From positions 744,001-808,000 of the forward strand of contig NZ_JAPEOS010000003.1 of NCBI RefSeq assembly GCF_026340975.1: a stretch of DNA of 64,000 bases. The letters run 5' to 3'. A program made the translations under genes and the position numbers. This DNA comes from Streptomyces sp. NBC_01214 (GTDB lineage: Bacteria; Actinomycetota; Actinomycetes; Streptomycetales; Streptomycetaceae). The first letter of the stretch is position 1; every line of letters starts with the position of its first letter. The notes under the pieces are model-generated. The model saw only the letters and a program-made list of their open reading frames with translations. It made no database searches and had not been told where the DNA came from. Of the stretch, positions 8,295-16,969 are shown in pieces.

Positions 8295-9889
8295 GCGGCC
8301 GCAGTCGAACGACCGGCCTGCTCGCGCTGTGCTTGTGCCTGGGCCTCCTCTGGCTGTTCGCCGGCACGGCCTGCACGGCGCGCGGGGACCAGCCGGTCAC
8401 CTTGCGGGTGCTGGCCGATTCGGAACTCCAGGACATGAAGCCCCTGTTGGACGAGCTGCGGCGCGATACCGGGATCGCGCTGGAGATGGACGACCGGGGC
8501 ACGGACGACGTGGCCCGGGCGCTCGCCGGCACTCACCACGAGCACGACCTCGCCTGGCTCTCCTCCGACCGTCCCCTCCAACTGAGGCTGAAGGCCGCCG
8601 GAGTCCACACCGAGAGCCCGCTCGCCACCAGCATCATGCGGTCCCCGGTGGCGATCGGCCTCAAGCGGGCCGCCGCGGACCGGCTGCGGCTGCGTACGCC
8701 CGACGGCCGGATCTCCTGGGCCGACGTGGCTGACGCCGCCGCCGACGGCTCCTTGACCTTCGGGATGGCCGACCCTCGGCACACCGACAGCGGCCTGGCC
8801 GCGCTCGTCGGAGTCGCTACGGCCGCCGCGGGGACGGGCTCCGCCCTGCGACCCGAGGACGTCTCCTGCGAACGGCTCCGGGGATTCTTCACCGGGCGCC
8901 TCCTCACCGAGAACTCCCCGGCCGCCCTCGCGGACGGGTTCGTACGCCGCCAGGGCGAGCTGGACGCACTCGTCACCTACGAGTCCGAGCTCCTGGCGCT
9001 CAACGCCGGCGGGCGGCTGCGCGAGCCGCTGGAGATCGTCCACCCCGAGGACGGCATGGTGCTCGCCGATTACCCCCTGCTGCTCCTCGACCCGGCGAAG
9101 CGAGCCGCGTACGACCGGCTCGTGGCCTGGCTGAAGAGTGGACCGGTCCAGAAGAAGATCATGGAACGGACGCTGCGCCGGCCCGTCGACCCCGCCGTCC
9201 CCCGGATCGAGTCCCTTCGCCCGCCCATCGGCAACGCCCTGTACTTCCCCGACCGGCAGGAGGTGCTCGACCGGCTGCTCGCCGACTATGGAAAGGCCGA
9301 GGGTGCGCCGCCCGCGCGGGTGTTCTTCGTCCTCGACTTCTCCACGTCGATGGCGGGCGAGCGCATCGCCGCGCTCCGCGCCACGTTCGCCGGGCTCAGC
9401 GGCGCGGACGACTCCCGATCGGGCAAGTTCCTCAGGTTCCACCGGGGCGAGTCGTTCACGGTGATCCGTTTCGCCGGCCGGGTACTGGACGAACGCACCA
9501 TCACCTACCGCACGCAGGCCGATCTGGATCTATTGCGGCAGGCCGTCGCCTCCGACGACCTTGCAGAGGACACCGCAGTGTGGTCCGCACTCGACCACGC
9601 CTACGGCCGAGCGGCCGAACTGGTACGGGACTTCCCCGGGCAGAGCGCCTCGGTCGTCCTCATGACGGACGGCGAGAACAACGCCGGGACCGGGCTCGAC
9701 GCCTTCCTCGATCGGTACCGTGCGCTGCCCCCGGCGGCACGGGCCGTCCACACGTACACCGTTCGCTACGGCGACGCCGACCCCCGGGAACTCGACCGCG
9801 CGGCGCGAGCCACCGGCGGACGGATGGTCGACGCCACCGCCCAGTCACTGCTGAACGCCTTCAAGGAGACCCGTGGCTGTACTGAGTGA
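8291..9889 (+). CDS. Substrate-binding domain fused to a VWA domain, exported
   Basis: A 532-residue protein. An N-terminal hydrophobic signal (LLALCLCLGLLWLFAGTAC) ends in a Cys that may be lipidated, though the lipobox is weak. Residues about 35-330 form a type 2 periplasmic-binding fold (VTLRVLADSELQDMKPLLDEL, LAWLSSDRP). Residues about 345-530 form a von Willebrand A domain with an intact MIDAS motif (DFSTSM), a Thr in AEDTAVWSAL and the late Asp in VVLMTDGENN. The binding domain probably senses or captures a ligand and the VWA domain binds a protein partner through a metal ion. It is coupled to the gene before (GTGA) and overlaps the one after by 17 bases. Confidence 0.78.
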   Translation: MSGRSRTTGLLALCLCLGLLWLFAGTACTARGDQPVTLRVLADSELQDMKPLLDELRRDTGIALEMDDRGTDDVARALAGTHHEHDLAWLSSDRPLQLRLKAAGVHTESPLATSIMRSPVAIGLKRAAADRLRLRTPDGRISWADVADAAADGSLTFGMADPRHTDSGLAALVGVATAAAGTGSALRPEDVSCERLRGFFTGRLLTENSPAALADGFVRRQGELDALVTYESELLALNAGGRLREPLEIVHPEDGMVLADYPLLLLDPAKRAAYDRLVAWLKSGPVQKKIMERTLRRPVDPAVPRIESLRPPIGNALYFPDRQEVLDRLLADYGKAEGAPPARVFFVLDFSTSMAGERIAALRATFAGLSGADDSRSGKFLRFHRGESFTVIRFAGRVLDERTITYRTQADLDLLRQAVASDDLAEDTAVWSALDHAYGRAAELVRDFPGQSASVVLMTDGENNAGTGLDAFLDRYRALPPAARAVHTYTVRYGDADPRELDRAARATGGRMVDATAQSLLNAFKETRGCTE

Positions 9890-10661
9890 GGAGTGGTGGG
9901 GCGTCTGGTGGCCCTGGATGCTCGTGTGGTTGCTGACGGCGGGAGGCGTGCTCACGCTCGTGGTGCTCGCCGTGTCCTGGTTCACCGGCGTAGGCCGCTC
10001 CGCCGGGCAGAACCTCACGTACAGCATCTGCTTCTACCTGCACGAGAAGTCCGTCATGGACCACTACCAGATGCGCGGGTACGCGGCCGCGCTGCGCCGG
10101 GAGGTCGAGCAGCGGACCAGCGACAGCAAGGACGGGACGATCCGGACCAAGGTCTTCGGGGTCGGGGCGGACGCGGGCCGGCGGGAGAACCGCGAGGTCG
10201 TCAGCAGGTACCTGGAAGTCGCCGAGCCCATATCGGTGATCGGCCTGGTCATGGACGTGCTGGAGGAGAAGGACGTGATCGTCCACGTCGATCTCGTCAA
10301 CCAGACGGTCCTGCGCAACAAGGCGCTGACGAAGGCGCTCGCCGCCGCGCCCGAGTCCCGGCCCGCACGTCCCGGCCCGGCGCACCGGGACATACGGCTG
10401 CGGGACATCGAGGACTTCGTGCTCATTCGCGGCCGGTTCCGCAAGATCGACGACACCCCGGAGGGCACGGTTTTCCTCGCCCCGTACGGAGACCCCGAGG
10501 ACCCCGCTCGCGGGCCGCGGGTACGGGTCACCTGTGCCACGGAGGGGCTGCGCAACGAGGTGCCGAGGGGCCCCTTCTCCGCGCGCTGCCTGGGCAAGGT
10601 CCAGGACTGGAACGCGGAGGAGGCGGTGCTGGAGGTGCAGGCCATGGCGATCTTCCGCTGA
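9873..10661 (+). CDS. Membrane-anchored hypothetical protein, third gene of the VWA module
   Basis: A 262-residue protein. One strong N-terminal membrane helix (WWPWMLVWLLTAGGVLTLVVLAVSWF) follows a short Trp-rich start. The rest is a charged soluble domain with YSICFYLHEKSVMDHYQM, EPISVIGLVMDVLEEKDVIVHVDL and a beta-rich C-terminus (RVRVTCATEGL). No known domain is recognised. GTG 9873 has AAGGAG 4 bases upstream and lies inside the end of the VWA gene, so it is surely co-translated. The layout suggests a small inner-membrane partner of the two extracytoplasmic proteins. Confidence 0.72.
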   Translation: MAVLSEEWWGVWWPWMLVWLLTAGGVLTLVVLAVSWFTGVGRSAGQNLTYSICFYLHEKSVMDHYQMRGYAAALRREVEQRTSDSKDGTIRTKVFGVGADAGRRENREVVSRYLEVAEPISVIGLVMDVLEEKDVIVHVDLVNQTVLRNKALTKALAAAPESRPARPGPAHRDIRLRDIEDFVLIRGRFRKIDDTPEGTVFLAPYGDPEDPARGPRVRVTCATEGLRNEVPRGPFSARCLGKVQDWNAEEAVLEVQAMAIFR

Positions 10662-10689
10662 ACCGGGGTGTCGGGCCGCGTCGGTCCCG

Positions 10690-10806
10690 GAGCCGCGCCG
10701 GGCCGTCAGCACCTTCGGCGGAGCGTCCGCGGCGGGGCCGGCCAGACGCTCGGTCGCTTCGATGCCGCCCAGCAGGGGCATCCGGATGTCCATCACGACA
10801 CGGCCT
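10690..10806 (-). pseudogene. Fragment of a NarL-type response regulator receiver domain
   Basis: On the minus strand a short stretch reads RVVMDIRMPLLGGIEATERL and then PPKVLTA. This is the phosphoacceptor region (VVLMDIRMPGMDGIEATRRL) and following strand of a NarL/FixJ receiver domain. The frame before and after does not resemble a response regulator, and no HTH domain remains. Confidence 0.55.
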
Positions 10807-10849
10807 GGAGCGGCCGGGCCTCGTGGTACGCACCGAGATCCTTCAGCAG

Positions 10850-10985
10850 CCCCGGCCGCCTGGACCCGGGTGGGTGCCGCGCTGATCCGCCCCGACGGGC
10901 ACGTTGCCCGGGCTGCCACTGCTGCGGACGGCGCCACCCTGGTCGCCGCAGCGGACCAAGCCCTCGCGGCCGGCCGTGACCGCAG
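10850..10985 (+). pseudogene. C-terminal fragment of an FAD aromatic monooxygenase
   Basis: A short plus-strand frame reads AAWTRVGAALIRPDGHVARA, then ADGATLVAAADQAL. This matches the end of PheA/TfdB-type FAD-dependent hydroxylases (VLVRPDGYVAWA...). The FAD-binding part is absent. It lies among other gene fragments. Confidence 0.4.
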
Positions 10986-11270
10986 TTGGTGGTCATCGGC
11001 ACCGCGGGGCCGAAGCTGCCCCGTGACGGGAACGACCCGTTCATCGCGCTCACCCGCAGTGCCGTCTCCGACGAACAGGCCGCCGTTCAGCTTTACATCG
11101 CGATGCGCCAACGCAGCACCGATGCCTACGGTGCCGACATCACCGGACCGGACGCCGACGAACGCATCGACCTCCTCGGACGTCAGACGAGGGAAGCGGC
11201 GGAATCGGCCGCATCCGTCGTTTTGCCGCACGGTCCGAGCAGTCCGGGCCCGCAGCGCACTGGAGGAAAG

Positions 11271-11453
11271 CTGACCGACGACGCACACGGCGGGAACGTC
11301 GTGCTCGTCCACGGAGGATTCGTGGACGGCTCCGGCTGGCAGGGCGCGTACGACGCCCTGGCGGCCGACGACTACGACGTGGCCGTCGGGCAGAACCCCA
11401 CGCTCTCCCTCGAAGGCGACGTCGCCGCCACGCAGCAGGCGCTAACCCGGTGA
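11271..11453 (+). pseudogene. Truncated alpha/beta hydrolase
   Basis: The frame begins with CTG at 11271, preceded by GGAGG, and reads LTDDAHGGNVVLVHGGFVDG, then SGWQGAYDALAADDYDVAVG and QNPTLSLEGDVAATQQ, ending at TGA 11451. The HGG oxyanion motif and the QNPTLSLAGDVAAT segment are typical of the first 60 residues of esterase/haloperoxidase-type hydrolases. The nucleophile elbow and all later parts (about 200 residues) are missing. The frame stays open upstream into unrelated sequence. Confidence 0.6.
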
Positions 11454-11528
11454 TCGCGGTGACCGGGGCCGGTTTCGCGATCACGGCCGGATCAGTCGTG
11501 AACAGCACCGGCTCCGGTGGGATTCCGA

Positions 11529-12319
11529 TCACGGGGCGGAGGCATCCGGCGGTCGGGCCGATGCCGAGAGAGATGGTCCGGGCGATGAAGCCGGCACGGT
11601 CACCGTGCACGCCGTCGTCCTCGACCCGGCCGGCGGCAACCCGCTGCGCGCCGCCACCACCACCGGCCCCGTAACCGAGGCCTCTGCGGTCGGGCAGGCC
11701 GCCGGGCGGCGGTGCCGGGTTCCCAGCCGGAGGCTGGTCAGGGCTCCATCGGCGGTGGTGAGGTGGACGGGAGGGAGGCGGGTAAGGGCGGCCCGGAGGA
11801 CCGCGTCCGCCTGCAGGGCGCTGGTGTCGATGACGTGGCCGTCGGCGTACATCCACGCAGCGGCTGCAGCGGCTGCAGCGGCGTAGCCCGGCGCCCGGCG
11901 CCGCCGGTACGCGCGGACGGCCTCGCTGCCGGCCTCATCACCGGGGAACTCCTCGCTCGAGTCGATCCGGGCGCCCAGCTCGTTCGGATCGGCATGGAGG
12001 ACGAGAGGGATGAGGCCGGTCGAGGCGCGCAGGGGTGGGAACATCTCGGCGGCGTATGCGGGTTTGAGCACGGTCATGGGCGCGAGGGCGTGGCCGCCCG
12101 CGTGGGCGGCGATCTCGCCGATGGAGCCCGTGGTCAGGCGCCGCCAGGCCGGGTAGTCCTGGTCGTCGCGGAGCCCGGCGGGATGGCCGTTGAGCGTGCG
12201 GCGCAGCAGGTCGCCGATCTCTTCCGGGCGGCCACCACCGAACCGGGCAGTGCCTGGTGCAGGCCGGCCGCCAGGGTGCTCTTCCCGCTGCCGAAGGCCC
12301 CGTTGTCCCAGATGATCAC
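11529..12319 (-). pseudogene. TmrB-like P-loop kinase with a frameshift
   Basis: ATG 12319 overlaps the stop of the methyltransferase fusion gene (ATGA). It opens MIIWDNGAFGSGKSTLAAGL, the Walker A start of TmrB-like AAA/kinase proteins (tunicamycin resistance type). After about 30 codons that frame fails. The homology continues in a neighbouring frame with RPEEIGDLLRR, the WRRL segment, ALAPMTVLKPAYAAEMF and a C-terminal HVIDTSAL. A single one-base loss (or two-base gain) near 12240 explains this. The tail after about 11700 has no recognisable homology, so the true end is uncertain. A GCAGCGGCT repeat at about 11860-11885 gives an alanine run. Confidence 0.6.
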
Positions 12320-14691
12320 TGCTCGTCCAACCCCTCTTGTGCGGTGTTCCGTCCAACGGCGGGGCCGGGGGCCTCGTCACGGCCGGGCCAGCTGACCACG
12401 ATGCGGCGGTCGGACTTCTCGACGACGTCCCCTGAGGGGAGCGCGGAGTCGGGGGTGCCCGCGGGCATCACCGTCAGCCGGGGCGTGGCCCGGTCCCGCA
12501 GTTCTCGGTCCCAGGCCCGGACCGCGGCGGCCAGGGTGTCGGCGGCGGCCTGGCCGTCCGGCCCGAAGCCCTGGACCCCGAACTCCCACAGGGACGTGCC
12601 GTTGGCCTCGTCGTTCTCACGCCGCTCCGTCAGCAGACAGGCCAGCGAGCGTCCCAGGATGATGGCCTCGGCACCCGATCGCTTCGGCAGCCGCACCGGC
12701 CCCGGGCGGTCCGGATCCCCGTCCATTCGGCAGAACCCGCTCAGGGACGTGGCCAGCCACAGCTGCAGGTCTTCGAACGTCTCCCCGCTGCGTACCGTCA
12801 CCCCGGTCCACAGCTCCGCCCCGCCCGCGGCCAGGGTGCGGTCCAGTCCGTCGAGCGGTGCGGGCGGGGTGTCCTCCCAGCGGATGCCGTAGCCGGTGTC
12901 CCCGACAGGTACCGGGGTCTCGTCCCACCGGCCGGCACCCTGCATGGGGACGAATCCGCACGGGCTGATCGCCGTGGACACCAGCCCCGAGCCCTGCTTG
13001 CGCAGGCCGACGGCCCGGGTGAACCCGCCGATCCGCAGCGGCACCACCAGGTGTCCGCCCTCCGCGAGCTGGCCGGTCCACCGCCAGGGCACGTCGTTCG
13101 AGGCGACCGTCACGATGATGGCGTCGAAGCCCTTCTCCGGGATCAGGTGCCTTGGGGCGCCGTGGGTGCCGTCGCCCAGGACGGCCCGGACCCGGTCCGC
13201 GTACCCCGTCTCGGCCAGGAAGCGGACGGTGCGGGCGTGGACGTAGGGGGAGATCTCGACGCATACCACCGACCCGGTCGGGCCGACGAGTTCGGCGATC
13301 AGGGACGCGTTGTAGCCGCCTCCGCCGATCTCCAGGATGTTCCCGCCCGGCCGGAGTCCTGCTCGGCTCAGCATGATCGCCTGCATCTCGGGCTGGGATG
13401 CCGAGCTCGTCGACCGCCCGGTGTCCTCGTCGAACACGGTGACCACGGCCTCGTTGGCGTACGCGCGGACGAGCGGCTGCTCGGGCAGGAAGGCGTGCCG
13501 CGGCACGGCCGTGAACGCCCGTTTCAGTTCCGGGGTGTCGGTCCACCCGGCTTCCGTGAGGTGGCGGACCATCTGCTCGCGCAGTCGCACCGCCGCGGCA
13601 GGCTCGGTGAAGGTCAGCGCCACGTCTCCGGTGGGCCTGGGCGTGTGGTGCGCGGGCGGGACGTCGGGCAGGAGGCCCGGCCACACCGTGTTCAATGCCT
13701 GGGCGGATGCCGTGAACAGTGGCTGGGGCAAGCACCGCAGGGCGGAAGGGGTGTGCCACTCCCACCGGGTGATCAGCTCCGGCTCCTGGACGGCCGGCTC
13801 GCCGGTGTGGTCGGTGAGGCGGGCGATCTCGGTGATTCGGGTGAAGCCGTGCGTGGAGTCGCACAGCGTGCCCAGGAGGAGCACGGCCTCCGGCCGGGCG
13901 TGCAGGCCGGCCTCCTCTGCGAGTTCGCGTACCGCGGTGGCCTCGAACGCCTCGCCCGGCTCGACCTTGCCCGCGGGGAGCTCCCACACGGCGCGGGAGG
14001 GGTTCCAGCCGAGGAGGACCTGCCCGCGGTCGTTGGTGACGACGACGGCGACACCGGCCATGGCGGCAGGCTTCGGGGTCCGCTTCTCGCTGTAGGTGAC
14101 GGGGTCGGTCTTGGGCCCGCGCAGCAGCAGGACCGTGGAGCCGTCGGCCTCGATGCGCTCGGTGTGCTGCCAGCCGTCGGCCAGGAGGTCGATCTCGGCG
14201 TCGTCCAGGCAGATCCCGCGGAGCTCTTCCCGGTGCCGGTCGGCGTGCGGGGTGATCACGCACAGCGTGCCGTCCTCGTCGAGGAGGGTGGCGAGTTCGG
14301 CGACCGTGCGGGTGCGGTCGGGCAGGTGGGCCAGGGCCCGGCGCATGGTGATCAGCCGGTAGCCGCCGGTCCCGGCCGGGGCGAGGGAGGAGAGGTCCCC
14401 GCCCGTGAGGTCGAGCTGGTGGCAGACGACCCCGTTGGTCGAGGACTCGGAGGCTCGTTCGACGGCGGACCGGGCCCAGTCCACGGCGTCTACCTGGTAC
14501 CCGGCCGCAGCGAGGAACCGGGCGAGCTCGCCGGTCCCGCAGGCCACATCCAGGGCCCGGGCCCCCTGGGTGCCCTCCGGCAGGGACAGCTGCTCGGAGA
14601 GGACCGCCTTCTCGGTGTCGGTCAGGGGGCGGAAGTCGTGGCCGGCTTCGTAGTGGGCGTGCCAGTTCTGTGCGGTGTGGGTGGTGCTCAT
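12316..14691 (-). CDS. Methyltransferase-Nudix-PIMT fusion, FxLD-system methyltransferase-like
   Basis: A 791-residue three-part protein. Residues 1-200 are a class I SAM methyltransferase (ALDVACGTGELARFL at 46-60). Residues about 208-325 are a Nudix hydrolase with a Nudix box, GKVEPGEAFEATAVRELAEE (241-260). Residues about 368-790 resemble protein-L-isoaspartate methyltransferase (LEIGGGGYNASL at 453, ASQPEMQAIML before it) plus the long C-terminal region of the 'methyltransferase, FxLD system' family linked to lanthipeptide loci. The PIMT part could modify Asp or Asn in a peptide. The Nudix part may act on a nucleotide-activated intermediate or repair by-products. It lies 31 bases after an M15 dipeptidase gene and overlaps the following kinase gene. 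No lanthipeptide dehydratase or cyclase is nearby. Confidence 0.8.
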   Translation of the reverse strand: MSTTHTAQNWHAHYEAGHDFRPLTDTEKAVLSEQLSLPEGTQGARALDVACGTGELARFLAAAGYQVDAVDWARSAVERASESSTNGVVCHQLDLTGGDLSSLAPAGTGGYRLITMRRALAHLPDRTRTVAELATLLDEDGTLCVITPHADRHREELRGICLDDAEIDLLADGWQHTERIEADGSTVLLLRGPKTDPVTYSEKRTPKPAAMAGVAVVVTNDRGQVLLGWNPSRAVWELPAGKVEPGEAFEATAVRELAEEAGLHARPEAVLLLGTLCDSTHGFTRITEIARLTDHTGEPAVQEPELITRWEWHTPSALRCLPQPLFTASAQALNTVWPGLLPDVPPAHHTPRPTGDVALTFTEPAAAVRLREQMVRHLTEAGWTDTPELKRAFTAVPRHAFLPEQPLVRAYANEAVVTVFDEDTGRSTSSASQPEMQAIMLSRAGLRPGGNILEIGGGGYNASLIAELVGPTGSVVCVEISPYVHARTVRFLAETGYADRVRAVLGDGTHGAPRHLIPEKGFDAIIVTVASNDVPWRWTGQLAEGGHLVVPLRIGGFTRAVGLRKQGSGLVSTAISPCGFVPMQGAGRWDETPVPVGDTGYGIRWEDTPPAPLDGLDRTLAAGGAELWTGVTVRSGETFEDLQLWLATSLSGFCRMDGDPDRPGPVRLPKRSGAEAIILGRSLACLLTERRENDEANGTSLWEFGVQGFGPDGQAAADTLAAAVRAWDRELRDRATPRLTVMPAGTPDSALPSGDVVEKSDRRIVVSWPGRDEAPGPAVGRNTAQEGLDEQ

Positions 14692-14721
14692 GCGGTGCGT
14701 GCTCCCTCTGGGGCGGGTGGC

Positions 14722-15387
14722 TCAGGAACGGTCGGTGGGGTGCTGGGAGGCGGGTCCGTAGAGGGCGGAGGGCTGGCCGGTCATCAGGGCCCAGTAGCGG
14801 TCGCCGAACGACCAGTGCCACCACTCCGTGCCGTAGTTGACGAGTCCGGCGGCTGTGAGTGCGCGGCTGAGGGTGGCGCGGTGCAGCCGGGCCTGATGGG
14901 AGAGACCGTCGGCCAGGGTGTAGCAGGCGCCCGCGCTCTCTTCCGGGCTGGCGTTGACGCGGGTGCCCATGTCCAGTTCGGTACCGTCCGCGGTGACGAG
15001 GGTCAGGTCGACGGCCGCGCCGGCGCTGTGCGGGGCGATCTCCGGCGGCGACACGTACCGGCTGGCCTGCGCCCGCAGTTCCTCCGCGGACCAGTCGAGG
15101 TGGGCGGCGCGGAGCTCGGCCGCGTACTCCTCGAAGTAGTGCTGCTGGAGCCTCGGCGGCCTGAAACCTTCGACGACGAGGAGGCGCAGTCCATCGGGCA
15201 GCAGCGACTGGGCGTGCAGCAGCCGGTCGAGGACACTGGATCGGAGGTGCGCGAAGGCGTGTGCGGGATCGGCCCGGCGATCATCGAGGAGGAGGTCACC
15301 GCTGGCGCGGGCATCGGCGAGGGGCTCGCCGTTCTCCGCGACCGGGATCGCGGCGACCCGCGGGTCGGACATCAAGACGATGCTCAT
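14722..15387 (-). CDS. VanX-like M15 D-Ala-D-Ala dipeptidase
   Basis: A 221-residue zinc peptidase of family M15D. The zinc site is seen as APHSAGAAVDLTL (SxHxxGxAxD) near residue 118 and EWWHW near 190. The helper Arg is in EGFRPPRLQ. There is no signal peptide, so it acts in the cytoplasm like VanX. ATG 15387 follows the Nudix stop directly (TGA-ATG). VanX enzymes hydrolyse D-Ala-D-Ala or related dipeptides, giving glycopeptide resistance or peptidoglycan recycling. In this cluster it could instead cleave a peptide or dipeptide made or tailored by the neighbouring enzymes. Confidence 0.85.
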   Translation of the reverse strand: MSIVLMSDPRVAAIPVAENGEPLADARASGDLLLDDRRADPAHAFAHLRSSVLDRLLHAQSLLPDGLRLLVVEGFRPPRLQQHYFEEYAAELRAAHLDWSAEELRAQASRYVSPPEIAPHSAGAAVDLTLVTADGTELDMGTRVNASPEESAGACYTLADGLSHQARLHRATLSRALTAAGLVNYGTEWWHWSFGDRYWALMTGQPSALYGPASQHPTDRS

Positions 15388-15891
15388 TCAGGCCTCCCCG
15401 TCCCAGGTGCCGAAGTACGCCGGGATCCCGGCGCGCCGGGCGGCCGTCACGGCCTCGAGCCGGACGTGGTCCCTTCCTGGCACCAGCTCCTGCCACTCGG
15501 GCACCGTCAGAGCCTGCACCTGGCCGTGCTCGTCCGGGTCCAGTACGATCCCCGCCAGCTGCCCGGGAGGCAGCCGTCCGCCGTCGAAGACGAACCCGAC
15601 CGTGGCCAGCGGCCACTCCTTGCCCGGCAGCCCGAACACCGTCGCCGGGAGCTTCGGCGGCCCCGCCAGGTGGACCCCGGTCTCCTCCCGGCACTCCCGC
15701 ACAGCCGTCTCCCACGGGCGCCCGCCCGCCTCCGCGATGCCGCCCTGCCACTGCCACGGGTGGGTACTGGAGTACGTGGCACGCAGCTGGACGGGCCGGT
15801 CGCCCTCGTCGGTGAAGAACACGGCCCCGAAGACCGTGGCCTTCGGCAGCGCTGCGGCGAACTCCTCCGGCGGAAGCCACTTCCTGCTCAC
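15388..15891 (-). CDS. Nudix hydrolase
   Basis: A 167-residue stand-alone Nudix protein. The Nudix box is GGIAEAGGRPWETAVRECRE followed by ETGVHL, with the metal-binding REcrEE glutamates intact. A Trp-rich strand (THPWQWQGGIAE) precedes it. GTG 15891 overlaps the GNAT stop (GTGA). It is the second Nudix module in this cluster after the one fused into the large methyltransferase. Substrates are nucleoside diphosphate derivatives as a family. The specific one is not predictable. Confidence 0.85.
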   Translation of the reverse strand: MSRKWLPPEEFAAALPKATVFGAVFFTDEGDRPVQLRATYSSTHPWQWQGGIAEAGGRPWETAVRECREETGVHLAGPPKLPATVFGLPGKEWPLATVGFVFDGGRLPPGQLAGIVLDPDEHGQVQALTVPEWQELVPGRDHVRLEAVTAARRAGIPAYFGTWDGEA

Positions 15892-16367
15892 GATCCGCTC
15901 CCTTCGGCCGGGGCGGGGAAGCGGGTCATGCGCATCAGCGCCGGGTCGGCGGCGAAGCCGAGCTGCTCGTACAGCGGGGCGGACCCTTCGCTGGCGTACA
16001 GCTCGTAGAGGGTGACGCCGTCGCCTTCCAGGTGGTCGAGGAGCGCGGCGAGCGCGGCCTTGGCGTAGCCGCGGCGCCGGTGGGCGGGGTCGGTGGCAAC
16101 CGCATGGATCCGTACGGCCAGCCCCTCGGGGTACTTCGAAGCCGGCAGAACGGCGTGGACCAGGCCCAGGGCGCAGGTGGCGAGCCCGCCGGTGGGGGAG
16201 TCGACGACGTACGCGCGGGCGTCTCCGCCGTCCCGGAGGCGTAAGGCGAGCTGGTCGGCGCACGTGGCGAGCCAGGTCTCGTCGAGGGGTTCGCTGAGGA
16301 TGTTGTCCGAGCGCAGGCGGGCGATCTCTGCGGCGTCGGCCGGTGTGGCGAGGCGGGGTTCGGGCAC
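15888..16367 (-). CDS. GNAT family N-acetyltransferase
   Basis: A 159-residue GNAT. The acetyl-CoA pyrophosphate loop is seen as AVATDPAHRRRGYAKAAL near residue 95-112, followed by LYELYASEGSAPLYEQLGFA, the motif B region. GTG 16367 has AGGAAGGA 5-6 bases upstream and marks the true start, although the frame is open further upstream. It is coupled to the Nudix gene by a 4-base overlap. In a tailoring or resistance cluster it could acetylate a product, but this is inference. Confidence 0.82.
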   Translation of the reverse strand: MPEPRLATPADAAEIARLRSDNILSEPLDETWLATCADQLALRLRDGGDARAYVVDSPTGGLATCALGLVHAVLPASKYPEGLAVRIHAVATDPAHRRRGYAKAALAALLDHLEGDGVTLYELYASEGSAPLYEQLGFAADPALMRMTRFPAPAEGSGS

Positions 16368-16413
16368 GGGGTTCCTTCCTCGAAGAGGGATGGTGGGACC
16401 GGTGGGGCCGGGT

Positions 16414-16969
16414 TCAGGGGTGGTGGATGGTGTGGAGGCGGCGCAGGGTGCGGTGGCCGCGTTCGGTGACCTCGGGGACGCCGTGGCTGGTGCCGTAGCC
16501 GTAGCCGTAGCCGTAGCCGATGCCGGAGACGGAGTCTGAAGGCGGCGCGGAGGTCCGGGCGGCCGGTCCAGGTGTCGCTCAGCCGCACCAAGTTCCGCGT
16601 TGCGGTGTTGTACTCGGACCGCTCGAAGTCGAAGAGGAGTGGTTCGCCGTCGTCGTCGAGCAGGACGTTGCGGTACTGCAGGTCTCCGTGCGTGGGAACG
16701 CGCGAAGGCAGCGGCAGCCCTGCGTAGGTGCCGGCGAGGGCGAGCACCAGGTCCTCGTCCCCGTCCGACACGTACGGGCGGGCGCCCTCCAGGTGACGCT
16801 TGATCTTGTCGGCGGCCGTCGCCGAGGCGGCGGGCCGCCCGGGCGCGCTGCGGTGCAAGGCGCTGGTGAGACGGCCCAGGCCGTGCTGGATGCGCGCCTC
16901 GTCGGCCGGGCCGAGGACGATGCCGTGCAGCGGGCGCCCGGGCAGCGCGGTCTTGGGTTGGAACGGCGA
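16414..16969 (-). pseudogene. Aminoglycoside/choline phosphotransferase, truncated and frameshifted
   Basis: Directly after the ABC transporter stop, in the same frame, the sequence reads ALPGRPLHGIVLGPADEARI, then VPTHGDLQYRNVLLDDDGEP and LLFDFERSEYNTATRN. This is the catalytic loop (HGDLQxxNV) and metal-binding DFE of an APH-type kinase. The N-lobe (about 100 residues) and any start codon are missing. After RPDLRAAF an internal deletion changes the frame, and the C-terminus continues as GIGYGYGYGYGTSHGVPEVT to a stop at 16414. Four copies of a GTAGCC hexamer (16495-16518) encode the Tyr-Gly run. The gene cannot make a working kinase unless it is fused by readthrough of the ABC stop. Confidence 0.72.

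Noticed and set aside
13051..16008. A very long plus-strand open frame (985 codons) opposite the methyltransferase, M15 and Nudix genes
   Set aside because: It is the antisense shadow of strongly supported genes. Its translation is rich in Gly, Arg, Ala and Val without domains, as expected from high-GC third positions.
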